Assembly (NCBI GenBank): GCA_002633005.1 | Contig: NMRA01000001.1 | Coordinates: 2,335,795-2,399,794 of the forward strand | Source of the DNA: Phoronis australis | Lineage: Eukaryota; Phoronida; Phoronidae | Length of the DNA stretch: 64,000 bases | Reading direction: 5' to 3' | In this document: positions 23,889 to 34,982 of the stretch, in pieces | How the letters are laid out: the number at the start of each line of letters is the position of its first letter | How positions within the stretch are numbered: position 1 is the first letter of the stretch | Translations under genes and position numbers: made by a program | The notes under the pieces: model-generated | Databases searched by the model: none | The model's input: the letters and a program-made list of their open reading frames with translations, nothing else | What the model was told of the DNA's origin: nothing

Positions 23889-24992
23889 ATGGATAAGGCG
23901 TTGTCGTTTCGCTACTATGGCTCAAGTCCTCGTTCTGTTCGTTTTGAAAAAATTGATTCTTTTCGTATTCAGTGGACACAAGGACCGTTGTCATTAATTA
24001 ACTATAAAGCTAAAAATCCGGAAGACATTGACAAGGAGCAACAAAAAGCGCGGGAAAGACAAGTTATAAATGCTCTAGAATACAACCGTTGGGCGAGAAA
24101 ATCTCCAGTCGGTAAGGGAAGGAAGCAGTTGCATACCCCTAAAGAATTACCGCGGAAACTTCTGGAAAGTAAGTCTGTGGGGTGTGTGGTAGAGATGTGT
24201 AGTCCGGCGATGGAACCAACGGTGACAAGAATTGTTCCATCAAGATTATCGACGACAAATGGTCGAGTAAGCCGCAAGTCAGGTGTACTATCGCCGGACA
24301 AAACCTTCCGGAAACCAGTACAGAATACGGGAAAAGACGATGAATTTGGATGTGATGATCGATCTGACATTGATGTTTCAACTGATGATTCGAATTCTAC
24401 GACAGCCGACCAAAGATCTGTGGATGTGGTGAACGAAAAATTAGAACTACCTTCTACCATTCTACGCACAATGGGGAGTTGTGACACTACTGTTATTGAA
24501 ATGAACAAAGTCAGTGATATCCCGGATGGTAAATGTTTGACACCAAAGTTTGATAACAACGGGCGTCCCTGGTCATCGTCGTCAGAAGATTCCACAACGC
24601 CAGATCTTAAAGTCGAGAACAGGAAGGCTAAACCGAAAGCGTCTACTCTCCCTCGCTTTGAATTTTTAGGAAAATCAGTAGTTAGTCATAAACAAAATTA
24701 TCAACATCCATCCAATCAAGTCCACCTCCAAGGAACCAAGTTTTCCACGACACTGAGTCCAAATACAAGCCCACGACACGACGCGGGCATTAAACCGTCT
24801 GACATATGTGAATTGAAATTGCCACAAGTTTTGTTGGAAACCCCGCGGCACGATACAGTTATATTGACGCAAGAAGATAAGAATTATTTGAAATTGACGA
24901 CGCCTCTGCCGCTCACGCCAAAAACTAAAAAAGTCGACTCCAACGCATCCTGGTGGAAGCACAAAACAACAATTCACGACAAATATCGTTGA
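23889..24992 (+). CDS. Intronless gene, 367-aa disordered protein of unknown function
   Basis: A single open frame starts at an ATG in a strong Kozak context (ACCATGG), with an in-frame TGA six codons upstream and a TGA stop at 24990-24992. AATAAA signals follow at 25050-25055 and 25086-25091. Residues 1-75 look conserved in style (aromatic and basic: SFRYYGSSPRSVRFEK, FRIQWTQGPLSL, EYNRWARKSP). The rest is rich in Ser, Thr, Pro and Lys with acidic patches, TPxx-type sites (LTPK, SPDK, TPLPLTPKTKK) and a C-terminal WWKHKT. No membrane segment or signal peptide is present. I do not recognise the family. It could be a cytoskeletal or phosphorylated scaffold protein. The length, start context and poly(A) signals argue for a real gene, not chance. 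Confidence 0.72.
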   Translation: MDKALSFRYYGSSPRSVRFEKIDSFRIQWTQGPLSLINYKAKNPEDIDKEQQKARERQVINALEYNRWARKSPVGKGRKQLHTPKELPRKLLESKSVGCVVEMCSPAMEPTVTRIVPSRLSTTNGRVSRKSGVLSPDKTFRKPVQNTGKDDEFGCDDRSDIDVSTDDSNSTTADQRSVDVVNEKLELPSTILRTMGSCDTTVIEMNKVSDIPDGKCLTPKFDNNGRPWSSSSEDSTTPDLKVENRKAKPKASTLPRFEFLGKSVVSHKQNYQHPSNQVHLQGTKFSTTLSPNTSPRHDAGIKPSDICELKLPQVLLETPRHDTVILTQEDKNYLKLTTPLPLTPKTKKVDSNASWWKHKTTIHDKYR

Positions 24993-25091
24993 TTCATTAG
25001 TTTATTGGAATCTTTCATAATTTATATGGTCACCTATGTGATGCAAATTAATAAATATGGACAGTTAATGTACAATTAGTTACATAATAAA

Positions 25092-28000
25092 TGCTGGTAT
25101 ATAAAAACTTAATAGGTGTTTTCGTCGAGACCGAGCGACTTGTGGAAGGTACGTTGTCATCTCAAATGACCGAGAGTGGCGAGCGTTTGCTCAATTCTTT
25201 TCAGTGTTGAAACCATAGACAGATAAGGCCAAAGAAAAAAAATCTCAAGTCAGAATTAAATGAATTTTACCCCAGAAGAATTAACAGTCCCGGCCAAAAG
25301 AACACTCATCGGAACTTGTCTCTAAGGTTGTCCAAAGATGACATTAAAAACACATTACGCTAACAGGATTTGAACGCAAGTGGGCGCGAAAGCGTGCAGT
25401 TTTCCCCAGAGTGTCCTCGGCGCAGCAAAGCCTTGATGGCGCTTTCACGGATTTAAGTGAGCTCGTCCCTATCCATGGTCACCTTCATGGAGCTTGGCTG
25501 AACGTGCAGGATGAGGTAATTGCGGTAGTAAACCAACACGCCTGTTTCAGCATACGAGTTTCAAAGTAAAAAAAACGATCAATAAGTAAGACAAACGACC
25601 ATCATGACGTTTTGAAATTGAAAAGTAAATAGTACCCGTCTTTGAATTTTTAAAGTCGATGCATTATAAGAGAAATTAGAGGACTTTTCTCCAGCATCGC
25701 TGTCCAACACTCGCTAAGGCGTTGGGGTAACAAAGCCCCAAATGCAGGCGTAGGAGTTGTGTCATGATTTTTTTATATTTTCGTTTTTTATAAAAAATCA
25801 CCTCTTACCACCTGACTGGGACCTCCATATGCCATAGTCAAATGTTAGGAACGCTAACCTCGAAATAATATAAGTCTTAGTGGTGCTCTCCGCAAGGCCC
25901 GGTTTTATCTAAGGTCGTTCCCCTGGTCTTTGCTAAGACGGTCCTATCGTGAATTGTTACTAGAAAACGATCAACTAATGTAGTTCATGAGGGTGAGTGA
26001 TGAACTTGAATGTCACGTAGGACAACGTTTACAAGATTGAACCTCGTACGTTTTCTCTTACAAAAAAAGGTAGGATCGCCTTCGGAATACGTACCCTCGA
26101 TCCTCCTAGCTACGACCGGACTACCTTAAGCCTAATTTGATAAAACAGGACCACGAGCACATTTTTTTAGCATTGGTCGTAAACTCAGTAGTATCTACAG
26201 ATGATCGCAAGCACGTGACAACGAGCCCGACTGACACTCTGGCTCACATCCTCATAGTCCACTGTGATCCAGTAAACCTCTGACATTCCGATTTTTCGTA
26301 TGCTACAAATTGGCGTGTGTAACCAGGTGTTCCGACACGACTTTAGTCGAGACATCGCACACAAGTCGTAGCCATATACGACAACGGAAACGTTTAGACA
26401 AGTCCGAAAGCAATTTACGAATTGAGTCGTATACAAACAATGTGGTGTGTAGACGATTCAACCGTCTTAGCCAACACCGGGCGTACAAATATTAACGGAA
26501 CATACCCTAGAAATATTTAATAGCGGTATTGCAAGACAGCGCTCTATATGGGTGATAATAAATATCATCATGGCGAGCAGCTCCATACTACTGCTCAATA
26601 AAACACCAAATTCGAAAATATCCATTTTCTACCCCCAAACAGACAGATCATCAGCGACAGCGGCGACACAAAAACAAACTAGTTCGGAGTGTTCTGTACA
26701 TTTCTGGATATAATTTTTTAAGCATTGAAATTATTTGTATTTGAATTTGTAACACCATAAGAAAACAAGAACACAATTTTTGTTGATCTACGGCACACGC
26801 AGACTCTGCGGCGCCTGCAGTCACGTGACGGTCTATTGATTAGCTTACGAATCATTCCGCCTGAATTCCTACCGCATGCGCAAGTTTCGAATCCCCTCTG
26901 CTATGTAAGAGTTTAGTTGCCAGTGAGGCATTATACACAGTCCCAAATAAGGATTTAACCGAATTTCCTGAATCTTCTACTTATCTGTATTTTTGTTGTA
27001 CTCACAATTTTATGTTTTCCTGTCACTTTATATTCATTATGAGCCCCATTTTTACTTTGTTTCTAGTAATTGCTCTGAAAATTGAGCCCCTATTTCAATG
27101 AAAATAAGTAAGAACTTAGTCTTTGAATTAGGGATGTTGCAAGAAAACGTGCCTATTTATTTTCAATAATGTTGAGACTTAAACTCAGATGTTACTGTTG
27201 GTGTGTATCAAAACTGAGTATTGGCATAGTTATGAAGGCGTAATAGCACCAGAGATTTCAATCAGTACTTGCATAAGCCTACAAATGCGGTAAAAAGTTA
27301 ATTTATAGTCGAGTTCCTAGTTGGGAGTGTTCCATGTAACTGGCTACTGATCATTAAAACATGTGAGAACGGGTAAGTTTGGCAGCGAGGTTTTACTTCA
27401 ACCGCGTATTTTTGGAAAGAAAAAAGTTATTATTGAAAACTGTTCAAAGGGTAGCCGACACTTACTAACTTTTTAAAAGTAGTCTATAGTCCCGCACGTT
27501 TGCCTACTTCACACACTTCTGAGTTTGAGAAGCATCGAAATGTTGAAAAGTTTCCTTTCCTTCAGAGTTGTAAAAATCAGCTGTAGGATTAAAAGAGTCT
27601 CGTTAGTCTATTAGTTACGTAGCTTTTGTTGTATATGTGTAAGTGGATGGTTAATATAAGGCTGAGGATGCTAATTTTTGTCTGAAACGAGGCTGGGTCA
27701 ACGAGAGGGATTCGTACAGACTCACAACTTTCAAGCGCTAACCTACAAGTTATTTGGTGTTTGCAAATCCAGTGAATGTAACCAGTTGAGATGATGCTTA
27801 GAAAGAAAACGATATCACAGATAACAGATGGTTTATTGTTTAGGCTTTTCAAAACGATTTCAATTTCTAGGTAGTGTTGCGAGTCACAGGCCGACACGAA
27901 TCAAACAGTTTGAGTGAGACGATGCGTGGATGAAACAACCCCCATTATTGGAAAAATCTGACACACAGAGGATGAAGAACTCAGACCTCCTATCAGAACC

Positions 28001-28237
28001 ATTCACACAAATGCATTTCAACTGATACACTTGATCGTACAACTCAATTCTACCAAACGATGACTGCGTTGTTGACCTATCATGGGATCATGTGGCAAAT
28101 TGCCTACATATCCCATACTTTGATAATTCTAGCTTGTTTCAAACACATTTTAATTAAAATTACTGTAATACAATCCGAAATTTATTAAATAATAATATTT
28201 TGTGACAACAGAAGACATGGAAGAGTGTCCAATAAGT
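25092..28237. other. Intergenic, no gene seen
   Basis: Apart from short frames without start context or splice signals, nothing is recognised. Some weakly repeated GTTTTATC-AGG and CCTA motifs at 25.8-26.2 kb hint at an old inverted element. Confidence 0.5.
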
Positions 28238-28423
28238 AGTTAAATCATAGATAGTCTATGGTTAAATAGAAATTCAATCCAAGTTAAATCATAGATAGTC
28301 TATGGTTAAATAGAAATTCAATCCAAGTTAAATCATAGATAGTCTATGGTTAAATAGAAATTCAATCCAAGTTAAATCATAGATAGTCTATGGTTAAATA
28401 GAAATTCAATCCAAGTTAAATCA
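28238..28423. repeat. 44-bp tandem repeat, 4.2 almost identical copies
   Basis: Units start at 28238, 28282, 28326 and 28370, with a partial copy at 28414. Each unit contains the hairpin CATAGA-TAG-TCTATG. The near-perfect identity implies recent expansion or homogenisation. Confidence 0.95.
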
Positions 28424-29216
28424 AAGTTTATGATGTACTCAAACACTGTCTACATTTTACAACATGCGGTCATCTATAACAATGAAATCGATACTAGTGA
28501 CAGCAAAAACCGACAACATGCTTCATTTTTGGAGTTTTAAATTAAATGCAAGCCGGAAAGCAATCGTTTTTATATTCAGGTTAAGTAGCACCCTAGCAAA
28601 ATGTCCAAATTTGGTTAACTTTGGAACTTCATATTTCAGAAATGGCTGATCCAATTTTTATGAAACTTTCAGAAACTTACGCATTGTTCTCCAAACTCCA
28701 AAGTACTGTTAGGAATTATTTTAACATGTTCCACTTTTGCATGAGGGGCCTTTCAAAATAAGATAGTTATGATTTTTTTCATGAAATATTCTTAAGTTGA
28801 TTAAAACGAAAGATTTTGGAAAGTTCAGCGTTTTTGACATCTCATCTTGAACATTTACATGAAATAAAATTTGGTCGTGTTATTGATACCGTTGTTTTGG
28901 ATTCAATGTATCTTGCTTTTTGCAAAATTTTACAAAATAAACTTGGCAACGTGACCGAATCAATAATAGGTTGGTAAACTGTCAGAAATCAAATTGCTCA
29001 GGCTTTCTACGTTTCCAAAATGTATACTTTTACCGAATTAAAATCTACAGCTTTGTAAATATTTGGCAAAACGCGCAGACTTTTTAATGAGGTCCTATGT
29101 AACCTAGAGGCTGCTGCTTAGGCGGGTCAGAGCGAGGTACAATAAGAATGAAGCAATGGCTAAGCAAAAAATTACACCTATTAGAACCAATCCAAACACA
29201 ATACAGTCATAGAAAC

Positions 29217-29447
29217 CATGCGCGCGCGCACCCAGCCTTAAATGGCAAGGCTCGAATTTTTGAGAATGTGGACCTTTTACTAAGATTCACGGAGTACGTC
29301 CAGAGCTATGAATTGTGCATTCGCTGAATTTGGGTATTCCTGCCTTTCTAATGGACTTTTGTCTCGTTTTCTACTTTTTTCTCGGAGGCAGACCTTTTTG
29401 CCCAGGGGCTCCTTCGAACTCCCCGAACCTCCCTGGGTGCGCGCATG
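29217..29447. mobile_element. MITE, CATGCGCGC-CACCCAG ends (copy 1)
   Basis: The ends CATGCGCGCGCGCACCCAG and the complement CTGGGTGCGCGCATG bound 231 bp. The flanking 5-mers GAAAC and GAGAC are a probable decayed target duplication. It shares GGCTCGAATTTTT, ACCTTTTACT and GACCTTTTTGCCCA with the copy at 51007-51224. It lies just downstream of the PAN-TSP1 gene. Confidence 0.75.
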
Positions 29448-29520
29448 GAGACAAAAACAATTGTTAAAATGTAATAGTCATATTACGTAAACATCGCTCA
29501 AAATAGCTTCACCAGACGTT

Positions 29521-32500
29521 TTAGTAACAGGAATTGGTGCTGCACACTCGCTCTTCGTGATTGGTGCCTGGGCAAGCGGCACCTCCATACAAAGGCGTAG
29601 GATTATCGCAATTCCGAAACCGTTCCTGTTCTCCTCCGCCACAGCTGACGCTACACTGATTCCAGCTTGTCCACTTGGACCAACTTCCGTCCACTTAAAC
29701 AAAAATGATAGCTGAATACAAATGCTGACGTTCCTGTTTTCCTTTAAAACATTGATCTCTGAACTGCATCAAAATATTTTAGCATTTGAAACAACCAACG
29801 AAAAAAATCACCGGTTGATGGAGTGTACCGCTAGGAAGACAAAATAAAACCCCTTTCTAATTGAGAGTTAACCATTGATATTAAAGGGACTCAATTATTG
29901 GGAGCTTCTGTGGAAATGTCTCCTTTTTGCAAATACCTTAAGTTTACACGCTGTGATCATTTTGTGATAATTTCCCACGAATACATATACATGCCTTGTT
30001 GATTTCTTCTCACAAACTATGACGTTCCTAGAAATTAACAGATTTTTCTCGGTTATCCTTATCTCTCGACTCCCGGCCATTTTCATTTTTGTTTTTACCA
30101 GAGGCGTCCAGATGGACTTGCGGAGAACTGTGGGTTCAACTACAACAACCCTTTTATATGATAGTCGGCTATTCAGTGCCTAGTGTATTTTTCGAATGAC
30201 TCGTGGCGTGCATCGTTTGAAAAACTGATATAGGGTAGATAGTTTCTCATAAAAGCTTTTTTGTCACTATATTTGGAATATCAAAGTTTCAAGGCATGGC
30301 ACAAACAAGTGGAGGTGTATAGTAAAACACATGGAGGAGGAATTTGTCAGATTATCTGTGTGTATGCCTATTTGCACAGAACTAGAACTAGCGTCTAGTA
30401 ATTGTATTGCAGGTAAATCATACACTGGCATTAGCAACCAATATTTAATCCGTAGCGAATGACGCTACTTTTGGCCTCTGCAGTTAAGTTGTGGAGTGGT
30501 CGTATGCGTTAGCTTTGAAGCGGCCGAATCCACGATAAAGCGTTATTCCATCATGGTAACGTACGCAACAAGTTATCACTTTTGTGTAATTCGTATGTAC
30601 GCCATTAAAAATCAGTGAACTGAAACCATTTCGCCTCGGCAATGTTTTCACTAGCTCCTGGTTTACGTCTCTCGAGACCGGTTTAAGTAAATGACGATTA
30701 TTTGAGTGTGATTCGTTTAATCGTTTGTAACACAAGGTAAGGTGATTGTCAGTCATATGCACTAGTATTCGACTTTCCAACGCCAGCGAAATTTTACTAT
30801 TGTGCTGAGGGCTGCAACTCCGACGGCAGAAAGTTGGATAAACCCGAGAAGTATCCATGGCTGCAGTATTTTCCGACATGGAATCAGCCCGACATTTCTA
30901 AAACGAGGACAATGTAACAGCGCGTTTTCCATACAAAGGAAATTTCTGTCCTTGGCCGTCCTATTGTATATTTATGCGTCGTCAATCAATCAGATAAACG
31001 GACCATGGTCATGACGACGGTACAACCCAACGCAACATTGGATTTGAGAATGACAGCTGACAAGAGGAGCCGAAACGTTCACAGGAACGTTAATTTTCAA
31101 AACCATTTTCTGTTTACTCAACGTAAATTATTTACCAAAAGTTGAGTTACTACGTTTTCTGCAGTCCCGAGCTTTTTAGTCAACATTTTTCGCGAGAAAT
31201 CTTAGCTACGATACCATCAATTTCAAAAGATAATTCTACAACTAATCACAGTTTTTGATGATGAGAACTCGGGATTTTGAACGTCTCTTATTTAGGCATC
31301 GTGGTTTGCCTCTGGCAGAAAAATAAAAACACATAGGAGGTTAAGATCACGTTTCTTTCCAATAACTAATGCAATTCTTGTAGCAAAATGAATGATTATT
31401 TTGCTTAAATATCTTACCTCCACAAACGTCCCATGCTCCATTAGACGACGAAATATTAATTTGATGGCCTGTCACGCATCCAAATGCTTGATTAGACACT
31501 GAAAGATTTGTAAAGTAAAGCGCCTATAAAGCCGCGTTCTGTAGACGAAACTAACTTGATGCTAAAAAATTGCTCTGAGCCCGTTCCAAGAAACTGACTT
31601 AGATTCGTTTTTGGCTTAAGTCAAAATTTGTCTCAACTTCCAAACTTTGAAGCTTCTGCATCCGCTAAGTTAGTCAAAATTAAGACATAACTTAAGTCAA
31701 AAACTTAACTCGAACTTATGATCTCTTTCTTGAACGGGCTTGAGACAACTTTAAGTAGCCGGAAATTTAAGATTTGTCTTAGCTGAGTCAGTTTTCTCGG
31801 AACGGGCCCCAGAATTCTGATCCTGCAAAGAACTAACAGTTCGTTAAAGCTCGAGACCGTGCTCGGCGAATAAAATGGCGTCATGACAAGTCAAGTTGTA
31901 GAGCTTGATTTTTCCCAAGACCACAAGTCACATCTATTTTGCCAAAGGTACAACTTGAGACCAATCTTTAATGGTAAGTGATATCAATCGAAAGTTTTTT
32001 TGTGACGGAACGCGGGTTCATAGTCAATTTAATTTGAAGACAATCGACAACGTGTGGACGTAGTGTAACAAATTAGAAAGACCATTATTTTGATGTCCAG
32101 GAGAGAGACACTTCACGACATCCTGTCACGATCGAGCTTTGCACGGGCACGTGCTTGGTGTACTTAAAATGACTCCCATGGCTATAAGCGTCCCTTGACA
32201 CGCCTTCTGTCATAAAAAATGTTTAAGACGACTTGTAGTTATGAAATTGGTCTCCAGTTGTGTAGGCCTAATCATTATAAGCCGGGTGCTGTCTAAGGGT
32301 ATAACGAAATGTCACTTCGTTGCGATAAGAACAAGTAGAGACTAGTATTTTTGCTAAGCGGGTTGAATCAAAAGTTTCCTTCATTGACGGAATGCAGGTA
32401 TGTAGTCACTTCAACAATCTTATAGAAGTAGGAAACATAACCGTCTCGTTTTGTCTACGTCATCATTATATTTAGTTGAATGCAACACACAGACAGGCGC

Positions 32501-33488
32501 ACTCGATTTCTCACTGGCCAGAAAAATAGACGATTAACGCTCTCCACTATGCGTAACTGGAAGACAATTAAGTATTCCGATGGTGGAAAATAAATATGTC
32601 CTCAGACAGTGAAACATTGGAAATGCTCAAACGCGAAAAATGGTGGTCACGGTCCCCTTTAAAGATGCACTTCTTGGAGATGCTACCGTGACAAATAATT
32701 CACTTTCAATATTGCAAGAACTTGGAGAAAAAATCGTCAGATTCACTATCTTTGAAACACAGATGAAATATAAAATATTTCATCCTAATGCAGTTTTCAA
32801 ATACCGCCCCTAATAATATATGTGCGCATGCGCTCAAAGAAGTCAGCTGCTTCTTGAAATCGCTAGTTTTGTTTACATCAATGGTCACATTTTCCATATA
32901 GGGGAAATGTGCTACGTCTATGTTTTACCATGCTAAAAAGGAGACGTGCTTTGCCTTGTGGGAGAAAAACGAAGTGACGAACAGTGGCCAGATTGTTTCT
33001 TTTTGAAATTTGAAACTAAAGAAAAAGTGCTTTGACATCAACAGAAATTCTAAATCTTTACAAACAAATCGTAAAAATACCTCCTGGTGAACAATTTGAC
33101 TGCCGTTTCAGTGGCAGAGAACTTCTTCGAATAATGCAATTTAGTTTATTTTCCAAGTTCTATGCCACTTTAAATAAATATATCTACCTGTAATCTGCAA
33201 CCATCCTTCACGAGTTTGAATAGGGCTTGTGCACCAAATATGTGCAACGTAACAACGCTTATTCACAGCATCATAGTTTGCGCCAACACATCTGCATCGT
33301 TCTTGAGAGCACATGCTGACGCAGACTCCAAGCGAGGGTGCGTACGCGCCTTCCAGTTGATCGCCCCATGCCTTCTTGAAGCCTGTCGTCAGGGTAACCC
33401 AGCCGTCCCACTGTGTACTCGAAGAGGAACGTGAAAATATAACAATTGCGGACCATAAAATGACTGTTATGAGCCAGTTTGTTGACAT
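29521..33488 (-). CDS. Secreted PAN/apple-TSP1 protein, three phase-1 exons
   Basis: Exons 33488..33188, 31498..31418 and 29693..29521 join in phase 1 throughout to give 555 nt, or 184 residues. The ATG at 33488 has A at -3. Residues 1-24 (MSTNWLITVILWSAIVIFSR then SSSS) are a signal peptide. Residues 27-100 are PAN/apple-like: WDGWVTL, several Cys, GANYDAVNKRCY, WCTSP, GWLQIT. Exon 2 encodes a short two-cysteine segment (FGCVTGH to WDVCG). Exon 3 is a thrombospondin type-1 repeat with WSKWTSW, CSVSCGGGEQ, RNC, GGAAC and VCSTNSC, ending in TAA one codon later. The symmetrical phases fit exon shuffling. The likely role is an extracellular adhesion, matrix or defence protein. The substrate is unknown. 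Confidence 0.8.
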
Positions 33489-33620
33489 GATGCAGTGTCG
33501 TCCAGCAATCCCCACTTCGCCTTGCTGTATAGCATAGGTGACGATAAAAGACCTATTGGTTCATCTGAATGAGAAACAGATATTTGTCGAATCAACTTTT
33601 ATAGGACAAATTCTCCAGAG

Positions 33621-33630
33621 AAATATATAG
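33621..33630 (-). promoter_or_regulatory. Possible TATA box of the PAN-TSP1 gene
   Basis: On the minus strand CTATATATTT lies about 135 nt upstream of the ATG at 33488, a suitable distance for a core promoter with a short 5' UTR. Based on sequence resemblance only. Confidence 0.3.
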
Positions 33631-34982
33631 GACATAACAGATAAATGAAATGTTCACGATAGGCGTTGTTATATCATTCATTCATCAAGCTAAAACCAAA
33701 GCGACAATAACATTCCAGCTATTATTTAGGGGTCTTTGATCGCTTGTTCGTCAACCCGCAATGAAATCCACTGAAATATTAATGCATCAATTAATATCGG
33801 GCAAAGTGGTCGTCTATAAACTTCACTGCTATACAACTTCGAGCACTGATTTGCATAAAGAGCCTCTCCGTGAGAGAGCATGGGAATATGCCGTACCTCT
33901 TTCATGGGTGTACCCATCGCACCTCATGGTTACGGAGGCGTTATTATTGCTTTTTATTAATTTAAAGCAGGACGTTTGCATATAAACGTTAAAACAGCAT
34001 TTTGTTGGGTTCTCAAGAGCCAGTAATGTTAATGTTTGAATCTTTGCGAAATTCATTATCACGCATTCCATGACACAAAACATCTAAGTACTTATGATAC
34101 ACAGGCCAACGTGAGGTTCTTGATTTCAGCATACACAAGCATCATACAATCAAAGTTTCTGAATTCTATTTGGCAGCGATGAAAGTATGCTCTTTTGACC
34201 AGGGGAGAAACTATTCAGTTCTTGATGGATTAGGGGGGAGGGGAGGTCAGATGTAATTTATCCACTTTCCTAAAATTCTTTGAAACCTTGAGTGTCCAGA
34301 TTAGGCGAGGAAATACAAGCAGATGCGTTTGATTTGTCGGTAATGTTACCTTTTCTGAAGAGTTTTTGGGCACGCATCAATTACTACTGAACATTTCAGT
34401 CGATTTCTAAAACTATTCAGACAGCCTGTGCGTTATTAGCTAAAATTAACATTAAACCTGCCTCTTGGTTCATGTACTAAATTCGGTGTGTAGATAACGT
34501 TTTACTTTCAAGTTGCCTTTTCATGAACGGCAATATATCATGATTGTTTGTTCTCCCGCGTTAGCAATCATATTATAAAGTTCTTGACAGAACACGTTTG
34601 CTTACAAATGATAACATGATGTATTTTGTAATTTTATATGTATGTTGTACCGTTTTTCCCAAACGCACAACGTTAAACTGTAATAGGATATGAAAAATAC
34701 AACAGTTTTCTAATGTATAAAAACTGTTCTTCACTTGAAATATACTGCGGAAAGTTTTTACTGTCGCTTGCAATATTTTTGTAAAAATACGTCACGGTAG
34801 TTATTACACCATAAAGAATGACTAACAAATACTCATTCGTAAATTTTTATGTACGTGATTGTTCACGACAGAACAAGACTGCTGTTTTGGTTACTGGAGG
34901 TGTATGGCCTCACACAAATACTTGGGATGATAACAAATAAAAAAAGATATCCTGAAGAGGACGAATGAGAGACTAAAACTGT
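33631..34982. other. Intergenic region between divergent genes
   Basis: This separates the leftward PAN-TSP1 gene from the rightward pseudokinase. No coding segment with splice or family support was seen. Confidence 0.55.

Noticed and set aside
24002-24595. 197-codon minus-strand open frame
   Set aside because: Antisense shadow of the 23889-24992 gene, with no start context or splice sites of its own.
28238-28423. CRISPR-like array
   Set aside because: Copies are directly adjacent with no spacers, in a eukaryotic genome.
30484-30879. 131-codon minus frame in the PAN-TSP1 intron
   Set aside because: No splice sites of the right phase and no domain signature.
33141-33515. Longer N terminus MGIAGRHCI for the PAN-TSP1 protein
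   Set aside because: That start is GTG. The ATG at 33488 has a good context and gives a clean signal peptide.
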